Source: Ruminococcaceae bacterium UBA3451
GTDB lineage: Bacteria > Bacillota > Clostridia > Oscillospirales > Acutalibacteraceae
DNA length: 20,975 nucleotides
Direction of reading: 5' to 3'
Assembly: GCA_002378845.1 (NCBI GenBank)
Contig: DFRY01000056.1
Coordinates: 24,451-45,425 of the forward strand
The position numbers and the translations under genes were made by a program. Position 1 is the first letter of the stretch. Each line of letters begins with the position of its first letter. Under the pieces are notes generated by a model. The model was not told the DNA's origin. It saw only the letters and a list, made by a program, of their open reading frames with translations, and did not search any database. Positions 13,694-20,975 of the stretch are shown here, piece after piece.

Positions 13694-14029
13694 ATGAAAT
13701 ATAATGTATTTTTAAGGATGCAGCTGCAGGAGGGACAGTGGGTTACACTGGGCGATAACCATACAATTCCGTGGGAAACACGCGATTTGGTTGCAGCGTC
13801 CAGCGGCTGGTCCATAATTAATCAGGAGAGTGTAGGGCTTGCCTCTTCCCTGGTTCCTAAGCTGGAAAAGGGAATATGGGAACTTACGCAAAGCCCGGAC
13901 TTTTATTCTCAATATGAAATTTTACACGGTTTGGGTACTATAAATGACACACTCGACTTTTACAAGGATTTACTGCAGGATTGCAAAGACCATCCGTTCA
14001 CCGAGCTTTACGGCAACGTCGTTGCGTGA
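13694..14029 (+). CDS. Hypothetical protein of 111 residues
   Basis: I do not recognise this protein. It opens MKYNVFLRMQLQEGQWVTLG, has an aromatic, mixed-charge middle (WETRDLVAASSGWSIINQES) and a helical, acidic second half (LVPKLEKGIWELTQS, DTLDFYKDLLQDCKDHPF). There is no signal peptide, membrane segment or metal-binding motif. The N-terminal strand pattern and size would suit a small soluble alpha/beta protein. The ATG is preceded by AGGAG at a long spacing (12 nt), overlapping the stop of an 11-residue ORF. It is followed at once by a perfect terminator, so it is monocistronic. Its position between an ABC operon and a restriction-modification pair gives no clear clue to its job. Confidence 0.75.
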   Translation: MKYNVFLRMQLQEGQWVTLGDNHTIPWETRDLVAASSGWSIINQESVGLASSLVPKLEKGIWELTQSPDFYSQYEILHGLGTINDTLDFYKDLLQDCKDHPFTELYGNVVA

Positions 14030-14052
14030 ATTTTTCTGCGGTATTGTTACGG

Positions 14053-14082
14053 CAGCCCCGCTGGTTTGGCGGGGCTGTTTTT
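14053..14082 (+). terminator. Terminator of the 111-residue gene
   Basis: CAGCCCCGC (14053-14061), 7-nt loop, GCGGGGCTG (14069-14077), then TTTTT. Perfect 9-bp GC-rich stem. Confidence 0.92.
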
Positions 14083-14113
14083 GCAAATTGGGCACCGGGA
14101 AAACAGGTTGCAA

Positions 14114-14142
14114 TTGAACAATTTTTCCAAAAGGAATATAAT
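14114..14142 (+). promoter_or_regulatory. Promoter of the type III restriction-modification operon
   Basis: TTGAAC (14114-14119), 17-bp spacer, TATAAT (14137-14142), about 50 bp before the mod start. Confidence 0.7.
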
Positions 14143-14193
14143 GGAAAAATAAAACAGTGCAGAGAACCTGAAGTAAGAGGGAGGCGCACAGAA

Positions 14194-16218
14194 ATGATTC
14201 AGACGGAAATGAACGGCCTAACACCGAATCTGGCTGAAGAAAATGCGGAAAAAGTGAAGCGGATTTTTCCCGAGGTGTTCCATGACGGGAAAATCGACTT
14301 TCATGCGCTCCGGCGCAGTGTTGGGGATTATGCCGAGGAGGAGAGCGGCCGTTACAGCTTTACCTGGCACGGCAAAATACAGTCCCTGCGCCTTTCCCAG
14401 TTGCCCGGTTCCGGCACGCTGCTCCCCTGCCCACAGGAGAGTAAAAACTGGAGCACCACCCAAAATCTTTACCTTGAAGGCGATAATCTCGAGGTGCTTA
14501 AGCTTTTGCAAAAGGCTTACCACGGCAAAGTGAAGATGATTTACATTGACCCGCCCTATAATACCGGGAATGATTTTGTTTATCCTGACGATTACCGCGA
14601 CAGCCTTGAAAATTACCTTGCCCTGACCGGGCAGACGGACGGCAGCGGGGCAAAAATGAGCACCAATACGGAAGCGAGCGGCCGTTTCCATACAAACTGG
14701 CTGAACATGATGTACCCACGCCTTCGCCTTGCGCGAAATTTGCTTACCGACGACGGGATTATTTTCATCAGTATTGATGACAACGAAATTGACAATCTGA
14801 AAAAAATCTGCAACGAAGTATTTGGGGAAGAAAATTATATCAACCTGATTACGCTGAAAACGAAAGCTTGTTCCGGTGCAAGCGGCGGCGGGGAAGACAA
14901 GAGGCTGAAAAAGAATAACGAATATATTTTTATGTATGCCAAAATGCGCAGCGAAATGAATCTGGTTCAGCCAGTGGAAAAAGTACGGATTTCCGATTTT
15001 ATAAAAGAGCACAAAGACAACGGCGTAGGCTTTTATTACACCAGAATTTTAGAGGATTTTGGAACAAAAACATTGGTTTGTAATTGCGATGGAATGGCGC
15101 TTTACCGCCACACGAATTACTGGTTTACCACCGTGGCGGAGAAAATGAAAACGGAAGGCCTGACGGAAGACCAGGTTTATCATAAATATTTTGACCGGAT
15201 TTTTATGGTAACCAATGCGCAGACTTCTCTGCTGCAAAAAGCGAATCGCCTGATTCCGGATGACGGTGCGCTTATTTCTTATGAATACATTCCCAAAACC
15301 GGTCGGAACAAAGGCATTCCCACGACCAAATATGTTTGGAATAAAACCCTTGTGGTCTGGCTGTCGGACAGTGCGGTAAAAGAGGGCAAATTTGTTTATA
15401 AGCAGGAAAATTTGGGAACTCTTTGGGGCGATATATCGTGGGGCAGACTGGACCTGCAGGGTGAGGTTCCATTTAAAAACGGAAAAAAACCGCTCAAACT
15501 GATTGAACGGTTTCTGAATATGGCGACAGAAAAGGATTCTATTGTTTTGGACTTCTTTTCCGGCTCCGCAACCACTGCACATGCGGTTTTGCTTAAAAAT
15601 GCGCAGGACGGCGGCGCGCGGAAATTTATTCAGGTTCAGCTGCCGGAACCGACGGGAAAGGCGGGTGGTGCGGAAAGCTCCGAGTTCTCCAATATCTGTG
15701 AAATCGGCAAAGAACGTATTCGGCGTGCGGGGGAAAAGCTGATTTCCGAACTGAATCAGGCTGGGAAATCCGGGCAGGCCGAAAACTTGGACGTTGGGTT
15801 TAAAGTACTGAAGCTTGCCGGCTCCAACTTGAAAAAGTGGAACCCGGACCCTGTACAGCCGGAACAAAATTTGAATAATCTGCTGTCGGGCTTTGTATCG
15901 GGTCGGACAAAGCTGGACTTAGTTTATGAAATTATGCTGAAATACGGGGTTCCGCTTACGGAACCGGTAGAAGAAAAAACGGTGCCCGGTACGGACTGTG
16001 TACTGTACTGCGCTGCTCACGGCGCCCTGAGCGTATGCCTGGAAGATCATATTCCGATGGAGGCAGCGGCTGAAATGGTTCGTCTGAACCGGGAATGGCA
16101 GCCGGAAGGCGGGATGAGGGCGGTGTTTTATGATGGGGGATTTCCGGACGACAGTGCCCGAATGAACACGATTGCGCTGCTTAGACACGGCGGCATTACA
16201 GAATACATAACACTGTAA
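14194..16218 (+). CDS. mod: Type III restriction-modification system DNA methyltransferase (Mod)
   Basis: 674-residue Mod subunit, an adenine-N6 methyltransferase that also carries the target recognition of type III systems. It has the beta-class motif order: the catalytic DPPYNTG (residues 119-125, in IYIDPPYNTGNDFVYPDDY) comes first, and the SAM-binding DFFSGSATTAHAV lies near residue 453. The variable region between them (about 200-430) is the probable target recognition domain. The N-terminal segment ending in NLYLEGDNLEVLKLLQK is typical of type III Mod. I chose the ATG at 14194 (GGGAGGCG about 9 nt upstream). The frame is open further upstream to 13981, but that would run through a terminator and another gene. 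Res follows 46 bp later. Confidence 0.95.
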   Translation: MIQTEMNGLTPNLAEENAEKVKRIFPEVFHDGKIDFHALRRSVGDYAEEESGRYSFTWHGKIQSLRLSQLPGSGTLLPCPQESKNWSTTQNLYLEGDNLEVLKLLQKAYHGKVKMIYIDPPYNTGNDFVYPDDYRDSLENYLALTGQTDGSGAKMSTNTEASGRFHTNWLNMMYPRLRLARNLLTDDGIIFISIDDNEIDNLKKICNEVFGEENYINLITLKTKACSGASGGGEDKRLKKNNEYIFMYAKMRSEMNLVQPVEKVRISDFIKEHKDNGVGFYYTRILEDFGTKTLVCNCDGMALYRHTNYWFTTVAEKMKTEGLTEDQVYHKYFDRIFMVTNAQTSLLQKANRLIPDDGALISYEYIPKTGRNKGIPTTKYVWNKTLVVWLSDSAVKEGKFVYKQENLGTLWGDISWGRLDLQGEVPFKNGKKPLKLIERFLNMATEKDSIVLDFFSGSATTAHAVLLKNAQDGGARKFIQVQLPEPTGKAGGAESSEFSNICEIGKERIRRAGEKLISELNQAGKSGQAENLDVGFKVLKLAGSNLKKWNPDPVQPEQNLNNLLSGFVSGRTKLDLVYEIMLKYGVPLTEPVEEKTVPGTDCVLYCAAHGALSVCLEDHIPMEAAAEMVRLNREWQPEGGMRAVFYDGGFPDDSARMNTIALLRHGGITEYITL

Positions 16219-16264
16219 AAGTTCAAGTCATTTTCAGACTCTCGATGTTTGGCGGTGAATTAAT

Positions 16265-18493
16265 TTGAAGCTGAAGTTCGATCCGAGTTTAACTTATCAG
16301 CACGAAGCGGTTTCGGCGGTAACCGACTTGTTTCTTGGACAGGCAACAGGGCAAGTATCTTTTTCCGTGCCGCACTATTCAGACGGCGAAGAACCATGCC
16401 CTTGTGCGAACCGGCTTGCATTGGGGCAGGAACAGCTGCTGGCCAATTTGCAGGCGGTACAGTTTCGAGGCGGTCTTTCGCAGGACTCCGTTCTGAGTAA
16501 GGAGGATTTGAATTTTGACGTGGAAATGGAAACCGGAACGGGTAAAACGTATGTCTATCTTCGTACCATCTATGAATTGAACCGAAAATACGGCTTTAGC
16601 AAGTTTATTATTGTGGTGCCCGGCATTGCTGTAAAGGAAAGCGTACATAAATTTTTTACGATGACGCGGGCACATTTCAAAGGGCTTTACAATATAACGG
16701 CCGAAAGCTTTGTATATGACAGCGGCAAGCTGGAACAGGTGCGCAGCTATGCCGCAGGCGACGGCATCCAGATTATGATTATTAATATCGACGCGTTTCG
16801 AAAAAGCTTTCATGACCCGGAAAAAGAATCGAAAGCCAATCTGATTCACCGTGCAAACGAAAAGCTGAACGGCAGAAAACCGATGGAACTGATTCGGGGA
16901 ACCCGACCGATTGTTATCATTGATGAGCCGCAGTCGGTGGATCATACGCTTAAAGCAAAAGAAGCAATCCGTTCGCTTGCACCGCTTTGCATCCTGCGTT
17001 ATTCGGCTACTCACCGGGAAAAACATCATCTTGTGTACCAGCTGAGTGCGGCACAGGCGTTTGAGCTTGGCTTGGTCAAACAGATTGAAGTAGCCGGTTT
17101 TCGCGCTGCGTTTTCGGACAGCGTTTTTCTGAAATTACTGGGAACGGAACATACAAAAACTTCGATTGTCGCTCAGGTAGAGGCCGAAGTGCGCCGAAAG
17201 CAGCAGGTTATGCGAAAGGTTCTGTCCGTGAAGCCGGGCGATTGTTTGGGTGACAGGTGCCTGACAAACCTAAGCCGTTACAGCGGCTATGTTGTGGAAA
17301 CCATTTGCTGTAAACCGGGGGAGGAATCCGTCACCTTTTTCAATCGGGAAGAAATTTTAACGTGCGGGCAATCGGTTGGCGGTGCGGATTTGCAGCGAAA
17401 GCGGCTGCAGATTCGGCGAACCGTTCAGGAGCATTTGGAAAAGGAATTACGTTTGCATTCAATCGGCGTTAAAGTGTTAAGCTTATTTTTTATCGATCGG
17501 GTTTCCAACTACCGTGATTATGACAGTGCAGGGTACCCACAAAAAGGGATTTACGCGATAATTTTTGAAGAAGAGTATGAAAAACTAATACAGAACCCGA
17601 AGTTCCGACCGCTGCTGAATTTGGAAGGGATCAGTCCGATTGCACCGGAGGTTCACAACGGCTATTTTGCACAGGACCGGAAAGGCTGTTTAAAAGATAC
17701 CGCTGGGAATACCGCGGAGGATGAGGACGTTTACGGTTTGATTATGAGGGAGAAAGAACGGCTGCTAAGCTTTGATACAAAGCTTAGGTTCATTTTTTCG
17801 CACTCCGCTCTGCGTGAAGGCTGGGACAGCCCCAATGTATTTCAAATTTGCACGTTAAATGAAACCTGTTCCAACATTAAAAAAAGGCAGGAAATTGGGC
17901 GCGGAATGCGGCTTTGCGTCAATCAAAACGGTGACCGGGTACGGGGAAACGATATTAATGTGCTTACGGTTATGGCAAACGAAAGCTATGAGGAGTTCGC
18001 CGCCGCGCTGCAAAATGAAATTGCAGCGGACGAGCTGCCGACTTCCGGCTTTTTTGTAAAGAATGCGGGGGACAGGCTCTTTGTACCGCAAATGCCAAAA
18101 GGCAAAGGAACCGAGGAAAAGCCGGGCAGTTCCGGTATAGAATCGGTTTATTTTGATACGGAACAATTCGTTCAAAATTGTATAAAAGAATTTCAGGCAA
18201 AATTAAGTGCGAATTTAGGCGGCATACTTTATCAAAAAGGGCGGCTAGACCTTTCCGACTGGAAAATCCGCACGGAAAACACGGAGGTTCTGCAAAAAGA
18301 AAGCTTTGCTCAAACGCTTCCCGATATCCTTTCTTTTTTACAGGAAAAAACCAATTTGACCCGGCGCACCATTGTGCGTGTTCTGGTCGGCAGCAATACG
18401 CTGCATCTTTTCCAAAACAATCCGTTTGCCTATATGGACGCGGCGGCGAACCTCATGGCGGACTGTATGAGCCGATCCCTCTTCACTGTATGA
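16265..18493 (+). CDS. res: Type III restriction enzyme Res subunit, C-terminally truncated (nuclease domain missing)
   Basis: 742-residue superfamily 2 helicase-like Res. Motifs in order: Walker A METGTGKTYVYLRT (TGTGKT at 90-95), DEPQ at 220-223, RYSATH near 245, HSALREGWDSPN from residue 513, and RQEIGRGMRL near 541. Known type III Res proteins run to roughly 900-1000 residues and end in a PD-(D/E)XK nuclease domain. Here the protein reaches LTRRTIVRVLVGSNTLHLF and a short helix (MADCMSRSLFTV), then stops. From memory of the family, that is where the segment leading to the nuclease would begin. I found no NPDWA or ETKG-like continuation in any downstream frame. The start is a TTG, backed by GGCGGTGA 6 nt upstream. 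The ATPase may be intact, but cleavage is probably lost. Confidence 0.9.
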   Translation: MKLKFDPSLTYQHEAVSAVTDLFLGQATGQVSFSVPHYSDGEEPCPCANRLALGQEQLLANLQAVQFRGGLSQDSVLSKEDLNFDVEMETGTGKTYVYLRTIYELNRKYGFSKFIIVVPGIAVKESVHKFFTMTRAHFKGLYNITAESFVYDSGKLEQVRSYAAGDGIQIMIINIDAFRKSFHDPEKESKANLIHRANEKLNGRKPMELIRGTRPIVIIDEPQSVDHTLKAKEAIRSLAPLCILRYSATHREKHHLVYQLSAAQAFELGLVKQIEVAGFRAAFSDSVFLKLLGTEHTKTSIVAQVEAEVRRKQQVMRKVLSVKPGDCLGDRCLTNLSRYSGYVVETICCKPGEESVTFFNREEILTCGQSVGGADLQRKRLQIRRTVQEHLEKELRLHSIGVKVLSLFFIDRVSNYRDYDSAGYPQKGIYAIIFEEEYEKLIQNPKFRPLLNLEGISPIAPEVHNGYFAQDRKGCLKDTAGNTAEDEDVYGLIMREKERLLSFDTKLRFIFSHSALREGWDSPNVFQICTLNETCSNIKKRQEIGRGMRLCVNQNGDRVRGNDINVLTVMANESYEEFAAALQNEIAADELPTSGFFVKNAGDRLFVPQMPKGKGTEEKPGSSGIESVYFDTEQFVQNCIKEFQAKLSANLGGILYQKGRLDLSDWKIRTENTEVLQKESFAQTLPDILSFLQEKTNLTRRTIVRVLVGSNTLHLFQNNPFAYMDAAANLMADCMSRSLFTV

Positions 18494-18533
18494 ATGCAGT
18501 AATCTGAGGGAAATATTGACATATGCGGCAAGG

Positions 18534-18566
18534 CATAATAAGAAAAACACGTGCCATAATAAGAAA
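18534..18566 (+). repeat. 12-bp direct repeat, 21-bp period
   Basis: CATAATAAGAAA occurs at 18534-18545 and again at 18555-18566, exactly 21 bp apart (two helical turns). It lies just after the res stop and a TTGACA at 18516-18521 that lacks a matching -10. Confidence 0.55.
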
Positions 18567-18567
18567 C

Positions 18568-18603
18568 GGGTACAGCAAATAATTCTTCAATGAATTGGTA
18601 CCC
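18568..18603. repeat. Inverted repeat behind res
   Basis: Outer arms GGGTAC (18568-18573) and GTACCC (18598-18603), inner arms AATTC (18581-18585) and GAATT (18592-18596). Together they could fold into an interrupted stem-loop of about 36 nt. No T-run follows. Confidence 0.45.
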
Positions 18604-18785
18604 ATTAAGCATTTTCACAACAAGCGAAAGTTTAATGTTGAAAATAGGGAGATGCTTGAGTTGAATAGATCTGTCTACGAACCCATTATGATACGAGCAG
18701 TAAATGTAAAGTTGATTAAGAGTTAGGGGATGGTGAAGTTGGACTACGCTGTTTCTCGATTGAAAAAATTAAATAACTAGCTTGG

Positions 18786-18825
18786 AAGGCGGGAACTCCA
18801 TTGGGAGTTCCCGCCTTAAGTTTTG
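18786..18825 (+). terminator. Strong terminator before the chemoreceptor gene
   Basis: AAGGCGGGAACTCC-ATTG-GGAGTTCCCGCCTT, perfect 14-bp stem (18786-18817), then AAGTTTTG. The T-run is short. It probably ends the mod-res transcript some 290 bp after the res stop, or a short RNA made in between. Confidence 0.8.
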
Positions 18826-18861
18826 TGAAAATACATGTTTAGTATTTGTTTCACTCTTTTC

Positions 18862-18879
18862 TTTGTGAATAGTCACAAA
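18862..18879. promoter_or_regulatory. 18-bp perfect palindrome upstream of the chemoreceptor
   Basis: TTTGTGA-ATAG-TCACAAA. The half-site resembles those of CRP/FNR-superfamily regulators (TGTGA), but the 4-bp gap is shorter than the CRP or Rex spacing, so no factor is assigned. Confidence 0.5.
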
Positions 18880-18959
18880 AAGATGAAAATTAACAATTTG
18901 AGGTAAAAAAATTATAGTTAATTCGTGAATCTATATATAAACAAGTAAATTTATTATAC

Positions 18960-18986
18960 TACATTTATTTGAATTTATGTCGATAA
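18960..18986 (+). promoter_or_regulatory. Probable sigma-D (flagellar/chemotaxis) promoter
   Basis: TACA (18960-18963), 15-bp spacer, GTCGATAA (18979-18986), against the Gram-positive sigma-D pattern TAAA-N15-GCCGATAA. It lies about 67 bp before a chemoreceptor gene, the usual client of this sigma factor. Confidence 0.5.
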
Positions 18987-19052
18987 AACAAGTATTGCAT
19001 ATTGCGCACAATAACACCAAGTATTATGAACTTAGGGGAAAGAGGAGAAGGA

Positions 19053-20975
19053 ATGAACCGGTTTAAGTCACTGAAAACAAAGCTCATTGTTAGTACTACT
19101 TTAATCGTCTGTTTAACCGCCGTTCTGAATCTGGTAATCGGGATTATTGCCAGTACAAAAAGCGTTACGGAAAACGTACAGAACGATATGCATTCCGTGG
19201 GGATGATGGCGGAAGTGGCCATTAACAACGCACTGGACAAAATGAAGGTCAGTGTGGAATCCATTGCAAAAACCGAAACCATCGGCAACCCGAAGTACGA
19301 TTCGGCGTACTGGCTGGCCGAAATGAATAAGCAAAGGGACGCCATGGGGTATGACACCGTAAGTTTGGTGGATATGTCCGGAAACGTGCTTAGCAGTACG
19401 GAAGAACTGAACGGAAAAAATATTATGGAGCAGGAGTACTTTCGCAAAGCGATTGCTGGCACTACTTACATTACGCCGCCTACACACGACATTAATAAAA
19501 ACCCCTGCGTTATTATCTGTGCTCCGGTCACCAACGGGAACTTTGTCGGCGTGGTTATGGCAACTATGGATGTTCAGGCGTACAGCAATATCGTAAAAGA
19601 TATTACTGTTGCCAAAACCGGAAACCTGTTTATATTGGACAATACAGGAACCATGATAGCGAATAAGCGCCCGGAATTGGTTTCGAATTTTACTAATTTT
19701 ATTGAGGAAGCAAAGAAAAACTCGGCTTATGCAGGAATGGCCGCCGTTTATAAGAATATGGTTGCCGGCAAAACCGGCGTAGAAACCTATACATACGATA
19801 CCGGCGAAAGATATTGTTATTATGCGCCGCTGAAAAACACAATCGGCTGGTCTTACGGCGTAATTGCTCCGGTTTCGGAAATGACCTCTACCCTGTGGTA
19901 TACCATTGCGGGACTGTTGGGCGCATCGATATTATGTATTATTATCGGTATTATTGCCTCGTTAATGGCCGCAAAGTCTATTGCAAACCCCATTTCGCTG
20001 GTTTGCCGCAGACTGGAGCTTCTGGCGGAAGGTGACCTGCAGACTGACACCGTTGCGGTTCGCGCAAAAGACGAAACCGGAATCCTTGCCACGTCGCTGA
20101 ATAAAACGGTCGAATCCCTGCGCAGCTATATTACCGACATTACAAAAACACTGAAAGAAATTTCCGATGGAAATATGGTCGTTCAAATTAACGGGGAATT
20201 TGAAGGCGATTTTGAACCGATAAAGGATTCCCTTGTTACCATTACCGGCTCCTTGGACAGCGTACTGTCCAACATTACTCTTGCTGCCGTACAAGTGGCC
20301 AATTCGTCGGAACAGGTTTCAGACGGGGCCTCACTTCTGGCGGAAAATGCAACGAAACAGGCCGGTGCGATTGAAGAACTTTCTTCCACACTGACCGATA
20401 TTTCCATGAAAACAGGCCAGAACTCCGAAAACGCGGAACAGGCAAGCAGCATAACGCAGGGAACGAAGCAAATTGCGGAAAAGGGCAACGGATACATGCA
20501 GGAAATGCTCGGCTCTATGCGTGAAATTAACACGGCAAGCGAAAACATTTCCAAGATTATTAAAGTAATTGAAGATATTTCGTTCCAGACCAACATTCTT
20601 GCGCTGAACGCGGCAGTCGAGGCCGCCAGGGCGGGTGCCGCGGGCAAAGGTTTTGCCGTGGTTGCAGACGAAGTGCGCAGCCTTGCCAATAAAAGCGCGC
20701 AGGCCGCAAAAGAAACGACGCTGTTAATTGAGGATACGATAGACAAGGTACAGCTTGGTACAAACAAGGCAAATCATGCGGCAAAAGCGCTGAATGAAAT
20801 TGTGGACAGCGTTGAAAAGTCGAACAGCATGGTAATGCAGATTGCCAAAGCTTCGAAAGAACAGTCAATTGCGTTGGAAGAAGTGAACGGCGGAATCAAT
20901 CAAATTACCGAAGCGGTACAGACAAACTCCGCTACCAGCGAGGAAAGTTCTGCAAGCAGTCAGGAAATGCGCGCG
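19053..20975 (+). CDS. Methyl-accepting chemotaxis protein with Cache-type sensor (3' end beyond window)
   Basis: 641 residues are present and the frame is open at the right edge. TM1 lies near residues 9-33, followed by an extracytoplasmic region of about 240 residues with the double-Cache pattern (DTVSLVDMSGNVLSSTEELNG, QEYFRKAIAGTTYITPP, FILDNTGTMIANKRP). TM2 is near 281-310 (AGLLGASILCIIIGIIASLM), then a HAMP linker (ANPISLVCRRLELLAEGDL) and the coiled signalling domain. Its conserved hairpin tip, ISFQTNILALNAAVEAARAG, begins near residue 509; it binds CheA/CheW. It senses an external small molecule, likely an amino or organic acid given the Cache fold, and steers flagellar motility. The ATG has AGAGGAGAAGG directly upstream, and a sigma-D-like promoter precedes it. 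Confidence 0.95.
   Translation, partial: MNRFKSLKTKLIVSTTLIVCLTAVLNLVIGIIASTKSVTENVQNDMHSVGMMAEVAINNALDKMKVSVESIAKTETIGNPKYDSAYWLAEMNKQRDAMGYDTVSLVDMSGNVLSSTEELNGKNIMEQEYFRKAIAGTTYITPPTHDINKNPCVIICAPVTNGNFVGVVMATMDVQAYSNIVKDITVAKTGNLFILDNTGTMIANKRPELVSNFTNFIEEAKKNSAYAGMAAVYKNMVAGKTGVETYTYDTGERYCYYAPLKNTIGWSYGVIAPVSEMTSTLWYTIAGLLGASILCIIIGIIASLMAAKSIANPISLVCRRLELLAEGDLQTDTVAVRAKDETGILATSLNKTVESLRSYITDITKTLKEISDGNMVVQINGEFEGDFEPIKDSLVTITGSLDSVLSNITLAAVQVANSSEQVSDGASLLAENATKQAGAIEELSSTLTDISMKTGQNSENAEQASSITQGTKQIAEKGNGYMQEMLGSMREINTASENISKIIKVIEDISFQTNILALNAAVEAARAGAAGKGFAVVADEVRSLANKSAQAAKETTLLIEDTIDKVQLGTNKANHAAKALNEIVDSVEKSNSMVMQIAKASKEQSIALEEVNGGINQITEAVQTNSATSEESSASSQEMRA

Larger units (their letters stand above)
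18494..19052. other. Gene-poor gap holding short broken frames, repeats and control sites
   Basis: No convincing gene in 559 bp. The left half (18494-18780) holds a short frame open at 18583-18726 (47 codons, from FFNELVPIKHF to NVKLIKS) and, in the same frame after a TAG, a 16-residue ORF (18730-18780, MVKLDYAVSRLKKLNN). Neither has a good ribosome binding site or a recognised family. They could be debris of a deleted gene or part of an untranslated RNA. A terminator closes this half at 18817. The right half is very AT-rich and carries a palindrome and a sigma-D-like promoter for the chemoreceptor. Confidence 0.6.

Noticed and set aside
13981..14193. 71-codon N-terminal extension of Mod
   Set aside because: It overlaps the end of the preceding gene, a terminator and the Mod promoter; the ATG at 14194 is well supported.
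15049..15867. 272-codon open frame on the minus strand
   Set aside because: It is antisense to mod and its composition looks like a mirror of coding sequence; the same holds for 14218-15012 and 16379-17029.
18430..18618. 62-codon open frame on the minus strand overlapping the end of res
   Set aside because: No ribosome binding site and no recognisable motif; most of it is antisense to res or lies in the repeat region.
18862..18879. Rex redox-repressor site
   Set aside because: The half-sites TTGTGA/TCACAA fit, but the gap is 4 bp instead of the 6 of the usual Rex operator.
18494..19052. Cyclic-di-GMP riboswitch before the chemoreceptor
   Set aside because: Such riboswitches often precede chemoreceptors in Clostridia, but the conserved GEMM core blocks are not visible on this strand.
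1..20975. CRISPR array, tRNA, transposase or integrase genes
   Set aside because: No regular spacer repeats, no tRNA cloverleaf that I could spot by eye, and no transposase or recombinase motifs in any real gene of the window.

Overview
The window (20,975 bases, roughly 45-50% GC by eye) reads as ordinary chromosome from a low-to-mid GC member of the Bacillota, most likely an anaerobic and probably motile Clostridia of the Ruminococcaceae/Oscillospiraceae kind. The reasons are strong AGGAGG ribosome binding sites, TTGACA/TATAAT promoters, several TTG and GTG starts, a rubredoxin + flavodiiron oxygen-defence pair, ferrous-iron uptake (Feo), a YtvI-like membrane protein and a Cache-type chemoreceptor behind a sigma-D-like promoter. 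The taxonomic guess is inference; no ribosomal RNA or ribosomal protein gene is present.

Layout. 1-869 (minus strand): an iron-uptake unit transcribed right to left, feoA-type gene 2, feoA-type gene 1, then the 5' end of feoB, which runs off the window. Palindromes built on TTAGC-N4-GCTAA lie before each of the three genes, and a hairpin plus T-run lies between feoA1 and feoB. 900-3720 (minus): a terminator, then a calcium-type P2A ATPase. 3772-4293 (plus): a PAP2-family phosphatase. 4451-6136 (plus): an 81-residue unknown, a 52-residue rubredoxin and a flavodiiron protein, closed by a very strong terminator. 6258-6670 (minus): the RNase P RNA gene with its own promoter and terminator. 6702-8395 (minus): nicotinate phosphoribosyltransferase with a ~200-nt leader that contains tandem hairpins.

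8476-8929 (plus): a lone XRE-type regulator. 9012-10172: an AI-2E/YtvI-like membrane protein. 10256-13555: a self-contained operon of a YtrA-type GntR repressor, an ABC ATPase and a 631-residue permease, with a near-perfect palindromic operator in front of it. 13582-14082: a possible 11-residue leader peptide followed by a 111-residue protein I do not recognise. 14114-18493: a type III restriction-modification pair, mod and res. The Res protein has the complete helicase core but stops where the family normally continues into the PD-(D/E)XK nuclease, so the locus looks like a methylating system without a cutter. 18494-19052: a gene-poor stretch with short broken reading frames, a 21-bp-period direct repeat, a perfect 14-bp terminator hairpin, a palindrome and a sigma-D-like promoter. 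19053 to the end: a methyl-accepting chemotaxis protein, truncated by the window edge.

I did not find a clear new multi-gene system. The points most worth following up are the nuclease-less Res with debris behind it, the repeated TTAGC-N4-GCTAA operators around feo with an attenuator-like hairpin, the structured pncB leader, and the leader peptide coupled to an orphan gene.
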